A DNA stretch of 64,000 nt from the NCBI RefSeq assembly GCF_027563465.1, contig NZ_JAPFQA010000002.1, forward strand, positions 62,001 through 126,000, given 5' to 3'. The DNA is from Mesorhizobium qingshengii. Its GTDB lineage: Bacteria; Pseudomonadota; Alphaproteobacteria; Rhizobiales; Rhizobiaceae. The position numbers were made by a program, and so were the translations under genes. Below the pieces are notes generated by a model that was not told where the DNA came from, searched no databases, and saw nothing but the letters and a program-made list of their open reading frames with translations. Within the stretch, counting starts at the first letter, position 1. Every line of letters starts with the position of its first letter. Shown piece by piece: positions 25,823 to 34,286 of the stretch.

Positions 25823-27412
25823 ATGAAGACTGAACTCGACCATCTCACTGAACTCGCCGGCCAGGGGCGGATATCGCGCCGCGACTTCCTCGGCCGCACC
25901 GCGGCACTGGGCGTATCGGCGGCGCTGGCAACGACACTGGCGGGAAAAGCCTTCGCGCAGGCGCCGGTCAAGGGCGGCATCCTCAAGGCCGGCCTGCAAG
26001 GCGGCGAATCGACCAACAGCCTCGATCCGGCGCTCAACCTGAGCCAGGTAACCTACAGTTTCGGCAAGCAATGGGGCGAATACCTGGTCCGGCTGATGCC
26101 GGACAATAGCCTGACAAACATGATCGCCGAGGAAATCGGCGCCGCCAAGGACGCCAAGACCTGGACGATCAAGGTGCGCGACGGCATCGAATTCCACAAT
26201 GGCAAGACCGTTGCCGCGGAAGACATCGCGGCCACCATCGAACGCCATGCCGACGAGAAATCGAAGTCGGGCGCGCTCGGCATCCTCAAGAACATCAAGG
26301 GCGTCAAGGCGAGCGGCAAGGAAGTCATCGTCACGCTTGGCGACGCCGATGCCGACTTCCCCTATCTGATGGCCGACTACCACCTCGTTATCCAGCCGAA
26401 TGGCGGCAAGGACAATCCGAATGCCGGCATCAGCGCCGGCCCCTACAAGGTCGCCGTCAACCAGCCGGGCGTGCGCCATGGCGGCGAGCGCTTCGCCAAT
26501 TACTGGCAAGGCGACAAGATGGGCCATGCCGACCAGATCGAGATCGTCGTCATCAACGACGCGACCGCACGGCTTGCCGCCCTGCAGGGCGGCCAGGTGC
26601 ACATGATCAACCGCGTTGAGCCCAAGGTGGTCGACCTGGTCAAGCGCATTCCCGGCGTCACCATCGAGAACGTGTCGGGCAAGGGCTACTACCCGTTCAA
26701 CATGTTCTGCGACACCGCCCCCTTCGACAGCAACGACCTGCGGATGGCGTTGAAACTCGCCATGGACCGCGACGAGATGCTGGAGAAGATCCTGCGCGGC
26801 TACGGCTCGGTCGGTAACGACTTCCCGATCAACGAAGCCTATCCGCTGTTTTCCAGCGACATCGAACAGCGCAAGTTCGATCCGGAAAAGGCGGCAGCGC
26901 TCTACAAGAAATCCGGCCATAGCGGCTCGATCGTGCTGCGCACCTCGGACGTCGCCTTCCCCGGCGCCGTCGATGCCGCCCAGCTCTACCAGCAGTCCTG
27001 CGCCAAGGCCGGCATCAAGATCGAGATCAAGCGCGAGCCCGGCGATGGCTACTGGTCGGAGGTCTGGAACAAGCAGCCCTTCTCGCTCTCCTACTGGGGT
27101 GGGCGCGCCACGCAGGACCAGATGTATTCCACCGGCTACGTTTCGACCGCCGACTGGAACGACACGCGGTTCAAGCGGCCGGAATTCGACAAGATGCTGT
27201 TTGCGGCGCGCGGCGAGCTCGACCAGGCCAAGCGCAAGGCGATCTACCACGACATGGCGGTGATGATGCGCGATGAAGGCGGACTGATCGTGCCCTTCTT
27301 CAACCAGTTCATCGACGCCGCCGCCACCAACAAGATCGGCGGCTTCGCCAAGAGCCCGATCGGCGAAATGATGGATGGCTATGCGCTCGGCGAGTGCTGG
27401 CTGAACGCATAG
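25823..27412 (+). CDS. ABC transporter substrate-binding protein, peptide/opine type, copy 2
   Basis: The 529-residue protein is a close paralogue of the product of 20591-22177, alike along the whole length (for example HGGERFANYWQGDKMGHAD in both). It has its own twin-arginine leader (SRRDFLGRTAALG) and a cleavage-like AFAQA. The N-terminal 60 residues and some loops differ (VSGKGYYPFNMFCD against HAGPGHYVFIMHCN), which could change specificity. It lies after a family C hairpin and a 179-base gap, so it may be expressed more strongly than the membrane components. Confidence 0.92.
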   Translation: MKTELDHLTELAGQGRISRRDFLGRTAALGVSAALATTLAGKAFAQAPVKGGILKAGLQGGESTNSLDPALNLSQVTYSFGKQWGEYLVRLMPDNSLTNMIAEEIGAAKDAKTWTIKVRDGIEFHNGKTVAAEDIAATIERHADEKSKSGALGILKNIKGVKASGKEVIVTLGDADADFPYLMADYHLVIQPNGGKDNPNAGISAGPYKVAVNQPGVRHGGERFANYWQGDKMGHADQIEIVVINDATARLAALQGGQVHMINRVEPKVVDLVKRIPGVTIENVSGKGYYPFNMFCDTAPFDSNDLRMALKLAMDRDEMLEKILRGYGSVGNDFPINEAYPLFSSDIEQRKFDPEKAAALYKKSGHSGSIVLRTSDVAFPGAVDAAQLYQQSCAKAGIKIEIKREPGDGYWSEVWNKQPFSLSYWGGRATQDQMYSTGYVSTADWNDTRFKRPEFDKMLFAARGELDQAKRKAIYHDMAVMMRDEGGLIVPFFNQFIDAAATNKIGGFAKSPIGEMMDGYALGECWLNA

Positions 27413-27509
27413 TCGAAATCATGCTCGTTTGATTCACCTGCAGAACGCCGTGTGCCCGGAACGGCACACGGCGTTCCCTTGTCAACTGCCAAACCGCATG
27501 GAGCAGCCC

Positions 27510-28349
27510 ATGGCGCTCAAATCCAAGCTCTTGCTGATCATCCTCGATGGCGTGCCTTACAGGAACTGGCGCCGGCTGATGGGCAATCTCGAAGGCTGGG
27601 TGCAATCGGGCGAGGCGCGGGTGTGGAAGATGCGCTCCGTGCTGCCGTCGACCTCCGCCTGCTGCTACGCCTCGATCCACACCGGCGTGCCGCCACAGGT
27701 GCACTGCATCCTGTCCAACGAGAACCGCTTCCGCGTCGGGCAACCCGATATCTTCTCCGAGGTCAGCAAGGCCGGTGGCAAGACCGGCGCGGTCACCCAT
27801 TCCTACTGGTCGGAATTCTTCCGCGCCTATCCGTTCGACCTGGTCGAGGACATGGAATTCGACGAGCCGGGCGGGCCGATCACGCATGGCCGGTTTCACA
27901 CCATGACCGGCTACAACGCCCGCAACCAGATGACGCCGAGCGACGTCGACCTGTTCGCGACGCTGACCATGCTGACGAGGCGCCACGGCATCGACTATGG
28001 CATCCTGCACACCTGCACGCTGGACTCGATGGGCCACCGCTTCGGCCACGACTGCCACGAGATGGACCATGCCGTCTATGCGATGGACGGCATGCTGGCG
28101 GCTTTCCTGCCGCGCTGGATCGAAGCCGGCTACGAGGTCATCGTCACCGCCGACCACGGCCAGACCGACCGCGGCCACCATGGCGGCCATGACGACGAGA
28201 TGCAGGATTTCGCGTTGTACTATTTCGGCCCAGGGCAAGGCCCACAGGCCGACACGCTGCTCGACCAGCTGCAGCTGGCGCCGACCATCCTGAGCCGGCT
28301 GGGTGTTCCGGTGCCTGCGACGATGAAGGCGAAGCCGTTCCTGGGGTGA
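27510..28349 (+). CDS. Alkaline-phosphatase-superfamily phosphodiesterase / nucleotide pyrophosphatase-like
   Basis: The 279-residue protein has the metal-site pattern of the superfamily: ILDG near the N-terminus, a PSTSACCYASIHTG segment with a candidate Ser/Thr nucleophile, LDSMGHRFGHD, and TADHGQTDRGHHGG. Such enzymes cleave phosphodiesters or pyrophosphates. I start at the ATG at 27510, which has GGAG eight bases upstream. No secretion signal is visible. It follows the importer operon in the same direction, so it may act on an imported phosphorylated compound, which would be inference. Confidence 0.8.
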   Translation: MALKSKLLLIILDGVPYRNWRRLMGNLEGWVQSGEARVWKMRSVLPSTSACCYASIHTGVPPQVHCILSNENRFRVGQPDIFSEVSKAGGKTGAVTHSYWSEFFRAYPFDLVEDMEFDEPGGPITHGRFHTMTGYNARNQMTPSDVDLFATLTMLTRRHGIDYGILHTCTLDSMGHRFGHDCHEMDHAVYAMDGMLAAFLPRWIEAGYEVIVTADHGQTDRGHHGGHDDEMQDFALYYFGPGQGPQADTLLDQLQLAPTILSRLGVPVPATMKAKPFLG

Positions 28350-28440
28350 GAAGCGGTTCGCGCAGGCGAACGAAAAGCCAATTGCTTGGCTTTTCGAGCT
28401 TCGAACGCCCTGAGCCTGCGAAGGGCCGGGTGAACGCGAC

Positions 28441-28500
28441 GCCGGCGCCGCCCCTCATCCGCCTGCCGGCACCTTCTCCCCGTATAGTGACGGGGAGAAG
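28441..28500. repeat. Palindromic mosaic repeat, family A, third locus
   Basis: One unit with the CCCCTCATCCGCCTGCCGG flank and the TTCTCCCCGTATAGTGACGG core hairpin lies between the phosphodiesterase gene and the sigma factor gene. It may end transcription from the importer operon. Confidence 0.75.
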
Positions 28501-28621
28501 GGAGATACTCTGGCAACGCTTCCCTTCTTCGGTTAGCCTCCCCAGAATTCCTTGGCGGAGGATGAACCTTTTTGGACCGATCAGCGACAGAGCAGACAGG
28601 AGCCAGGCGGCTCGACCGGCC

Positions 28622-29188
28622 ATGACGGCAGCGACGGAGACCGATCGCGCGCTTGTCGACCGGGTCGCGAAGGGCGATCGTGCCGCCGTGCGGCTCCTGT
28701 TCATGCGTCACCACGCGCGGGTCTACCGCTTCGTGGCGCGCCAGACGGGATCGGAAATGATGGCTGACGATATCGCGAACGAAGTGTTTCTCGAGCTATG
28801 GCGCCAGGCGCCAGGCTTCGAGGGACGCTCCGAAGTCTCGACGTGGCTGCTCGGCATCGCCCGTTTCAAGGCGCTGTCCCTGCTGCGCAAGAGGAAGGAA
28901 AACTGGATCGACGACGAGGCCGCCGCCGCGGTGCCCGACGGCGCCGACACTCCGGAAGTCGTCACCATGAAGGAGGACAAGGCTGCCGCCTTGCGCCGCT
29001 TCGTCGACGCCTTGCCCGAAGAGCATCGCACGGTCATCGACCTTGCCTATTATCACGGGCAGTCGGTCACCGAGATCGGCGAGGTGCTCGGCATCCCGGT
29101 CGCGACCGTCAAGACCCGGATGTTCTACGCCCGCAAGAAACTCGGCGAAGCCCTCAAGGCCGCCGGTTACGACAGGGGGTGGCCATGA
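28622..29188 (+). CDS. ECF-type RNA polymerase sigma factor
   Basis: The 188-residue protein has sigma region 2 (about residues 20-85, FMRHHARVYRFVARQ and FLELWRQAPGFEGRSEVSTWL) and region 4 (about 120-180, LPEEHRTVIDLAYYHGQSVTEIG with a helix-turn-helix). There is no region 3 or N-terminal extension, the definition of an extracytoplasmic-function sigma factor. The start is uncertain: an in-frame ATG at 28562 would add 20 residues with GGAGG placed too close. It overlaps the anti-sigma gene by ATGA. Confidence 0.9.
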   Translation: MTAATETDRALVDRVAKGDRAAVRLLFMRHHARVYRFVARQTGSEMMADDIANEVFLELWRQAPGFEGRSEVSTWLLGIARFKALSLLRKRKENWIDDEAAAAVPDGADTPEVVTMKEDKAAALRRFVDALPEEHRTVIDLAYYHGQSVTEIGEVLGIPVATVKTRMFYARKKLGEALKAAGYDRGWP

Positions 29189-29853
29189 GCGCCGCTGAGA
29201 AGATGTCGCGCCGCGACGAAATGGAAACGCTGCTGCCGTTCTACCTGAACGGCTCGCTGGAAGGTTCGGAGCTGGAAGCCGTCGAGGAATGGCTTGCCAG
29301 CGATCCGGCGGCGCTTGCCGCCCTTGGCGAGGCGGAAGCCGAATTCTCCAGTGCCACGGCCGCCAATGAAGCGATCCGGCCACCGGCTGATGCGTTCAGC
29401 CGCTTCGCCAAAGCACTCGACGCCGAGGCCGGGCCTGTGCGCAGGCCGGCAAGCTCGTCCTGGCTGGCGCAGGCCTGGGGCCGCTTCATGGCGGTGCCGG
29501 CCGGCGTCGCATGGGCGGCGGCCGCGGTGCTGCTGGCGCTGATCATTGTGCAGTCGCTCGTCAACCCGGGCGGCAAGAGCGGCAATTTCGAGATTGCCGG
29601 TGCACAAGACGATCTGGCAAAAATGCCGTTCGCCCTGGTCAGGTTTAAGCCCGACGCGAAGATGTCGGACATTGCGGGCTTCCTCGGCAGCAATGGGCTG
29701 AAGATCATCGATGGACCAACCGCCGACGGCGTGTTCCGGCTTGGCATCCCGGCTGCCACCGCAGCCGACTACGCCAAGCAACTCGGCCTTATTGCCGCCC
29801 AGCCCTTCACCGACACTGTGATCGAGGGAAGGAAACCGGTTGATGGCGGCTGA
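29185..29853 (+). CDS. Membrane anti-sigma factor with a propeptide-like C-terminal domain
   Basis: The 222-residue protein has an N-terminal anti-sigma domain without a clear zinc CHCC motif (LLPFYLNGSLEGSELEAVEEW), a single transmembrane helix (VAWAAAAVLLALIIVQSLV, about residues 110-128), and a periplasmic C-terminal domain. The C-terminal domain (ALVRFKPDAKMSDIAGFLGS to FRLGIP) resembles the pro-domain of the neighbouring protease in pattern. Its start overlaps the sigma factor stop and its stop overlaps the protease start, so the three are co-translated. It should hold the sigma factor at the membrane until a signal. Confidence 0.85.
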   Translation: MSAAEKMSRRDEMETLLPFYLNGSLEGSELEAVEEWLASDPAALAALGEAEAEFSSATAANEAIRPPADAFSRFAKALDAEAGPVRRPASSSWLAQAWGRFMAVPAGVAWAAAAVLLALIIVQSLVNPGGKSGNFEIAGAQDDLAKMPFALVRFKPDAKMSDIAGFLGSNGLKIIDGPTADGVFRLGIPAATAADYAKQLGLIAAQPFTDTVIEGRKPVDGG

Positions 29854-31291
29854 GGCGGTCATTCGATTTGCGGCAATGCTTGCGGCGGCGATAACAATCG
29901 CCGCCGTGCCCGCGTCGGCGCAGACCAATGCCGCCAATCCCGAACAGACGAAAATCGACTGCCGCAACGGGACCAATGCGGCCGGCGCCGACTGCGCCAA
30001 GGATGGCAGCGGCGGCGGCGGTGGTGGGGGCGACGCGGGTCCTGCCGCGGCTGGGGCCGTCTTTCTTCCCGCCCTGATCGTCGACCTGTTTCCCAATCCG
30101 ATCGCCCCTCCGGCACCGGTGCCGACGCCGCGGCCAGACCCGGCGATACCGCCTGGCGACACGCAGGCCGGTCCGCCGGCGGGCGGCCCGATCGTCTCGC
30201 CGACCGATCTCATCCCAGTCCTGCCGCCGCGCGCGGTGGCCGGCGATTTCGTGCCCGACGAAGTGCTGGTGACCGTCGATGGCGATGCCGGCGCCGTGCA
30301 GCAGATTGCCGCTTCCTTCGGCCTGCAGGTGCGCTCGCAGCGCCAGTCCAGGCTGCTTGGCACCACGCTGGTGCGCTTCGGCATTCCCGATGGCCGCCCT
30401 GTCGGAATCGTGCTGGCGCAGCTTGCCGCTGATGGCCGCACCCTGCGGCGCGAGCCCAACCATGTCTATTCGCTGCAGCAGGCCGCCAGCATCGTCAACT
30501 ATGCCTTCGACCGCATCGCGCTCGATGCCAAGCAGGCCAGCGGAGAGAACGTCCGCATCGCGGTGATCGATACCGGCATCGACGACACCAATCCGGCGTT
30601 GTCCGGCGTCATCGCCGGACAGTTCGACGCGATGCCCGACGTGCCGATCGAAAAGCGCGATCACGGCACTTCGGTCGACGGCCTGATAGCCGGGGTGGGC
30701 GCGCTGGAAGGCATGGCGCCAGGCGCCAGGATCTACCACGCCCGCGCCTTCGAGGGCGGCAAGTCGACCATGGACGTCATCCTGTCGGCCCTCGACTGGG
30801 CGGCTGACCAGGACGTCCGCATCATCAACATGAGCTTCGTCGGCCCGAAGAACGAGTTGCTCGGCACCGCCTGCCGCAATGGGCGGGCGCTTGGCATCGT
30901 GCTGGTTGCCGCCGCCGGCAACAACGGGCCGAAGGCGCCTTACGGCTATCCGGCCGCCTTCGACGGTGTCATCGCGGTGACCGCCACCGATGCCAGGGAC
31001 GGGCTGATGCCGCAGGCCAATCGCGGCGCCTATGTCTTCATCTCGGCGCCCGGCGTCGAGATGGTGGCGCCGAGCGGCGCCGGCTCGGACGTGGTGACCG
31101 GCACCTCGTTCGCGGCGGCGATCGTGAGCGGTGCCATCGCCAACCTCATCCATGCCGCGCCCGACCGCTCGGCCGACGACATCGAAAAGGCACTGGCGGC
31201 AACAGCGAAAGACCTCGGACCCAAGGGGCGCGACAATGATTTCGGCTATGGGCTGCTGGATACGAAGGCGGCCGAGGCGGCAAAGGAGTGA
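29843..31291 (+). CDS. Secreted subtilisin-like (S8) serine protease
   Basis: The 482-residue protein has a signal peptide (residues 1-27, ending PASAQ), a Gly-rich and Pro-rich linker (about 55-130), a pro-domain-like region (about 138-212) and an S8 catalytic domain. The triad is Asp243 (AVIDTGID), His274 (RDHGTSVDG) and Ser422 (GTSFAAAIVSG), with Asn in AAGNN as oxyanion residue. It starts inside the anti-sigma reading frame (11-base overlap). A secreted protease encoded with an ECF pair suggests it either is the output of the regulon or processes the anti-sigma factor. Confidence 0.92.
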   Translation: MAAEAVIRFAAMLAAAITIAAVPASAQTNAANPEQTKIDCRNGTNAAGADCAKDGSGGGGGGGDAGPAAAGAVFLPALIVDLFPNPIAPPAPVPTPRPDPAIPPGDTQAGPPAGGPIVSPTDLIPVLPPRAVAGDFVPDEVLVTVDGDAGAVQQIAASFGLQVRSQRQSRLLGTTLVRFGIPDGRPVGIVLAQLAADGRTLRREPNHVYSLQQAASIVNYAFDRIALDAKQASGENVRIAVIDTGIDDTNPALSGVIAGQFDAMPDVPIEKRDHGTSVDGLIAGVGALEGMAPGARIYHARAFEGGKSTMDVILSALDWAADQDVRIINMSFVGPKNELLGTACRNGRALGIVLVAAAGNNGPKAPYGYPAAFDGVIAVTATDARDGLMPQANRGAYVFISAPGVEMVAPSGAGSDVVTGTSFAAAIVSGAIANLIHAAPDRSADDIEKALAATAKDLGPKGRDNDFGYGLLDTKAAEAAKE

Positions 31292-31387
31292 GCCTGGGCG
31301 ACATGCACTGGCTATTTGGAACGACCGAGATGGGTGGAATGCAGTCGCCCACCGGCATGGCGATGGACGATGGCTTCGCGCGATCCG

Positions 31388-32743
31388 CTACAGGGCCGGA
31401 CCTAATCGAACGGCGCTTCCATCATAGAAGCGCGACAGCCGAAAGCGGCTGAGATCATGCCCACTCTCGTTTCCCTGTATCATGTCGGAAACGACGCGAC
31501 CGATTCCAGGCCCGATACCGAACCCGTGACCACTCATTCCGGTCGCGACGAAAAGACCACCGATTGCCTCTGCGCGATCCACGACGGGGACGACGTCGGG
31601 CATGGCGTCGATCATGCCTCCCCAGCTCGCCTTTAAGCGAACTGTTTCGAACTGTGGAAAAAGGCGTCTGAAATTGCGCTCTACCGAACGGAGACCGGAG
31701 CGTTCGGCGACTGGGTTGAGCACCCGCATTCCTTCGAAAGGACTCCGGGAATCGGGTGCCCAATCGCGCGGCGTCGACCAGCTGTCGGGGTAGCCTGGTG
31801 GAGCGAACGGAAAGTAACGTGTTCCGAACGGATTGGCCATGAGGGCGGGAAGATACTTGGTTGCATGCCGGAATGCGTCGGGCCCAAGGTAAAGCAAATT
31901 ACTACCTCCCGGGGCGAGCGTGTATCCGCCATCCTGTCTGCGCCTGAACGCGATGTGTTCGTCGGCTGCCGCACCGGGATAGATTTCAGGCAAGGGCGCC
32001 GTTGCAGCCACGGTTACCCTGACGCTGAGTTGAGGGATAGACACGCCGTGTCTTGCCAGGAGCAGGGACGACCAGGCGCCGCCAGCGACCAGTACGCTGG
32101 ACGTCTCGATGTATCCCGCCTCGGTCCACACTCCCCTGATCTTGCCAGCCGAGATTTCGAGGGTTCGCACGGCGCAATTCTCTACGATCTTGGCGCCTTT
32201 TCGAGCGGCAAGCCGAGCAAGCGCGGGCACCGCCAACCAAGGCTCCGCACGCATATCGGAGGGCGTCGTCATCGCGCCCTTGAACCTGCGCGAAGCGCCT
32301 TTGATGAGTTTTGCGGTTTCGTCCGAGTCCAGGAGGCGCGTGTCGAGTTGATGGATCGCGGCGATCTTCATGAACTCTTCGAAGCCGGCCATTTTCTTGT
32401 CCGAGCTTGCCAGGTAGGTCACACCTGTCTGGTTCAGACCGATGTCTTCGCCGCATTCCTCAGCCAGTTGCCGCCATAGACGACAAGCTTCGATAACAAT
32501 CGGCAGCTCATCCGCGTCTCGTCCCTGCTTTCGAATCCAACCCCAATTTCGGGAGGACTGCTCGGCCGCAACGCGTCCCTTTTCCAGCAGCGTCACCGGA
32601 ATGTTGCGCTGCGCAAGAAAAAGAGCGGTCGTTACACCTACAATACCGCCGCCAACAATGACCACCTCCGAAGTCTTCGGCGGCGGGCCATGATGTTGGA
32701 TTGGATCCGTTTCGGAGAACGGGAACGTGGGCAAGTGGCGCAT
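31388..32743 (-). CDS. FAD-dependent oxidoreductase of the D-amino-acid oxidase family
   Basis: The 451-residue protein has an ADP-binding motif VVIVGGGIVGVTTALFLAQR (about residues 27-46), followed by LLEKGRVAAEQSSRNWGWIRKQGRD, typical of DAO/DadA-like enzymes of the glycine or D-amino acid dehydrogenase type, and a C-terminal GHGFGIGPGIGRVV flavin segment. The substrate is likely an amine or N-alkyl amino acid. It stands alone between the S8 protease and the alpha-glucoside regulator. Its base composition and codon choice look less GC-rich than the neighbours, hinting at acquisition by transfer. Confidence 0.88.
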   Translation of the reverse strand: MRHLPTFPFSETDPIQHHGPPPKTSEVVIVGGGIVGVTTALFLAQRNIPVTLLEKGRVAAEQSSRNWGWIRKQGRDADELPIVIEACRLWRQLAEECGEDIGLNQTGVTYLASSDKKMAGFEEFMKIAAIHQLDTRLLDSDETAKLIKGASRRFKGAMTTPSDMRAEPWLAVPALARLAARKGAKIVENCAVRTLEISAGKIRGVWTEAGYIETSSVLVAGGAWSSLLLARHGVSIPQLSVRVTVAATAPLPEIYPGAAADEHIAFRRRQDGGYTLAPGGSNLLYLGPDAFRHATKYLPALMANPFGTRYFPFAPPGYPDSWSTPRDWAPDSRSPFEGMRVLNPVAERSGLRSVERNFRRLFPQFETVRLKASWGGMIDAMPDVVPVVDRAEAIGGLFVATGMSGHGFGIGPGIGRVVSDMIQGNESGHDLSRFRLSRFYDGSAVRLGPAL

Positions 32744-32901
32744 CCTGGAGGAATGATCGATGGCTCTGGCTTACTGGTTGCCATCCCCCAAAAGCCAAAT
32801 CAAGAGCAGATGCAGACAGACCGTTATCCCACGAGACGGCGATCGATCGTCCGGCGACGTCCGCAAGAGGGCCGGCTCCCCGGGACGGTTGGGTTTGTCC
32901 T

Positions 32902-33924
32902 CTACGCCGGCGCGCCGGCGACCGATCCCCTGACCACCAGATCGACCGGCCAGACCTCGCCGCGGGCGCCCTCTTCCAGTCCCGAAATCCGTGCGGCCAG
33001 CCGTTCTGCGATACGCGCGCCAGCGAGGCGGATGGATGAGCGCGTCGTCGACAGCGGCACGGAGAAATTCTCAGGCCTCAGCCAGGGAAAGACGTCGTCA
33101 TGAGCGATCAGCGACACGTCGCCGGGGATGCTCAGGCCGAGGTCGCGCACGGCGCGCACGACGCCGAGCGCCATGATCAGGCTGGAGCAGGCGATCGCCG
33201 TCGGCGGGTCGCCGTCTTCCAGCAGACGCCGGGTGGCGCGATAGCCGTTCTCCTCGGTCATGGCCACCGAACAGACATGGCGCTCGCCCAGTTCCAGGCC
33301 ACTTGCCGCCAGGGCGCGGCGCACGCCGCGCTCGCGATGGATGGCGAAGGTCTCACGGTCGTCGCCGTTGATCAGCGCCAGCCGGCGATGGCCGAGCTGG
33401 ATGAGAAGCCTGGCCGCCTCGTGGAAGGCGCCCTCATTGTCGATGTCGGTGAATGGATAGTCGAAATCCAAGCCTTCGCTGCGGCCATGCACGATGAACG
33501 GAATGCCGAGCGTGTTGACCAGCGCCACGCGCCGGTCGGCGGGCGTTGGCGAGGAGATGTAGACGGCGTCGACCTGCCGGTTGGCGACGATGCGCCGGTA
33601 GGTCGTTTCCTGGTCGTCGGCATCGGCCGGCGACAGCACCAGGTCAAGCTCGTGCGAGCGGGCATAGTCGCCAAGGCCGGACAGGAACTCGACGAAGTGC
33701 GGATCGATGTCGACGGATGCACCGGTCGGCAGGACATAGCCGATCATGCCGGTCTTGCCGGTCGCCAGCCGGCGCGCGCTCGGGTTGGGGCGGTAGCCGT
33801 GGCGCTTGGCGGCGTCCATCACCCGCCGGCGCGTTTCCTCGTTGACCTCCGGATAGCCGTTCAGCGCGCGGCTTACCGTGGTCTGCGAAAGCGCCAGCAT
33901 ATGGGCGAGCTGCTTGAGGTTCAC
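32902..33924 (-). CDS. aglR: LacI-family transcriptional regulator of alpha-glucoside utilisation
   Basis: The 340-residue protein has a LacI helix-turn-helix at the N-terminus (LKQLAHMLALSQTTVSRALN, residues 3-22, then the hinge-type VMDAAKRHGYRPN) and a periplasmic-binding-type sugar domain. It begins with GTG at 33924, with GGAGAC upstream. It is divergent from the aglEFGAK operon. Two palindromes with an AAAGCGCTTT core in the shared gap fit LacI-type operators. Regulation of the agl genes by it is inference from context and family. Confidence 0.9.
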   Translation of the reverse strand: MNLKQLAHMLALSQTTVSRALNGYPEVNEETRRRVMDAAKRHGYRPNPSARRLATGKTGMIGYVLPTGASVDIDPHFVEFLSGLGDYARSHELDLVLSPADADDQETTYRRIVANRQVDAVYISSPTPADRRVALVNTLGIPFIVHGRSEGLDFDYPFTDIDNEGAFHEAARLLIQLGHRRLALINGDDRETFAIHRERGVRRALAASGLELGERHVCSVAMTEENGYRATRRLLEDGDPPTAIACSSLIMALGVVRAVRDLGLSIPGDVSLIAHDDVFPWLRPENFSVPLSTTRSSIRLAGARIAERLAARISGLEEGARGEVWPVDLVVRGSVAGAPA

Positions 33925-33942
33925 AGCAGGTCTCCGCGCCTC

Positions 33943-33952
33943 AAAGCGCTTT
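33943..33952. promoter_or_regulatory. Candidate AglR operator 1
   Basis: The palindrome AAAGCGCTTT lies 19 bases upstream of the aglR GTG. It shares its core with the perfect 14-base palindrome in front of aglE, and a central CG is usual for LacI/GalR operators. Position suggests autoregulation. Confidence 0.6.
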
Positions 33953-34124
33953 TAAATTGAATAGGCCAAGACACCACGGTAGCTGGGCGCCGCCATGAGC
34001 AACCATAAGGGTGGTTTGACAAGATTTGAAACAGAAATTGCTGCTGCACCGCCATAAAAGCATGCTGCAACGCACTTTTTGAGCTCGGATGGCCTCAAAT
34101 TAAATCGATTAGCACATCACCCTC

Positions 34125-34153
34125 TTGACTTCCGCGCGATTCAATGGCGAGAT
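34125..34153 (+). promoter_or_regulatory. Candidate aglE promoter
   Basis: TTGACT (34125-34130) is followed after 17 bases by CGAGAT (34148-34153), a passable -35/-10 pair for a sigma-70-type promoter. Transcription would start close to the operator palindrome at 34162, the position expected for repression. Confidence 0.4.
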
Positions 34154-34161
34154 CAAAAAAG

Positions 34162-34175
34162 CCAAAGCGCTTTGG
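34162..34175. promoter_or_regulatory. Candidate AglR operator 2
   Basis: CCAAAGCGCTTTGG is a perfect 14-base palindrome with a central CG, the form of LacI-family operators. It lies 111 bases before aglE, just downstream of a candidate promoter. Confidence 0.65.
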
Positions 34176-34286
34176 AAGACTCTCCGAAAGGTTGCGGTTC
34201 CTTTCCGACTGAGTCACAGTCCTGCGGCGTCGGCGGACGGAATGGAGGTTCCGTCCGGTGTGTGTGACCCACTGGGAGGAATACCG

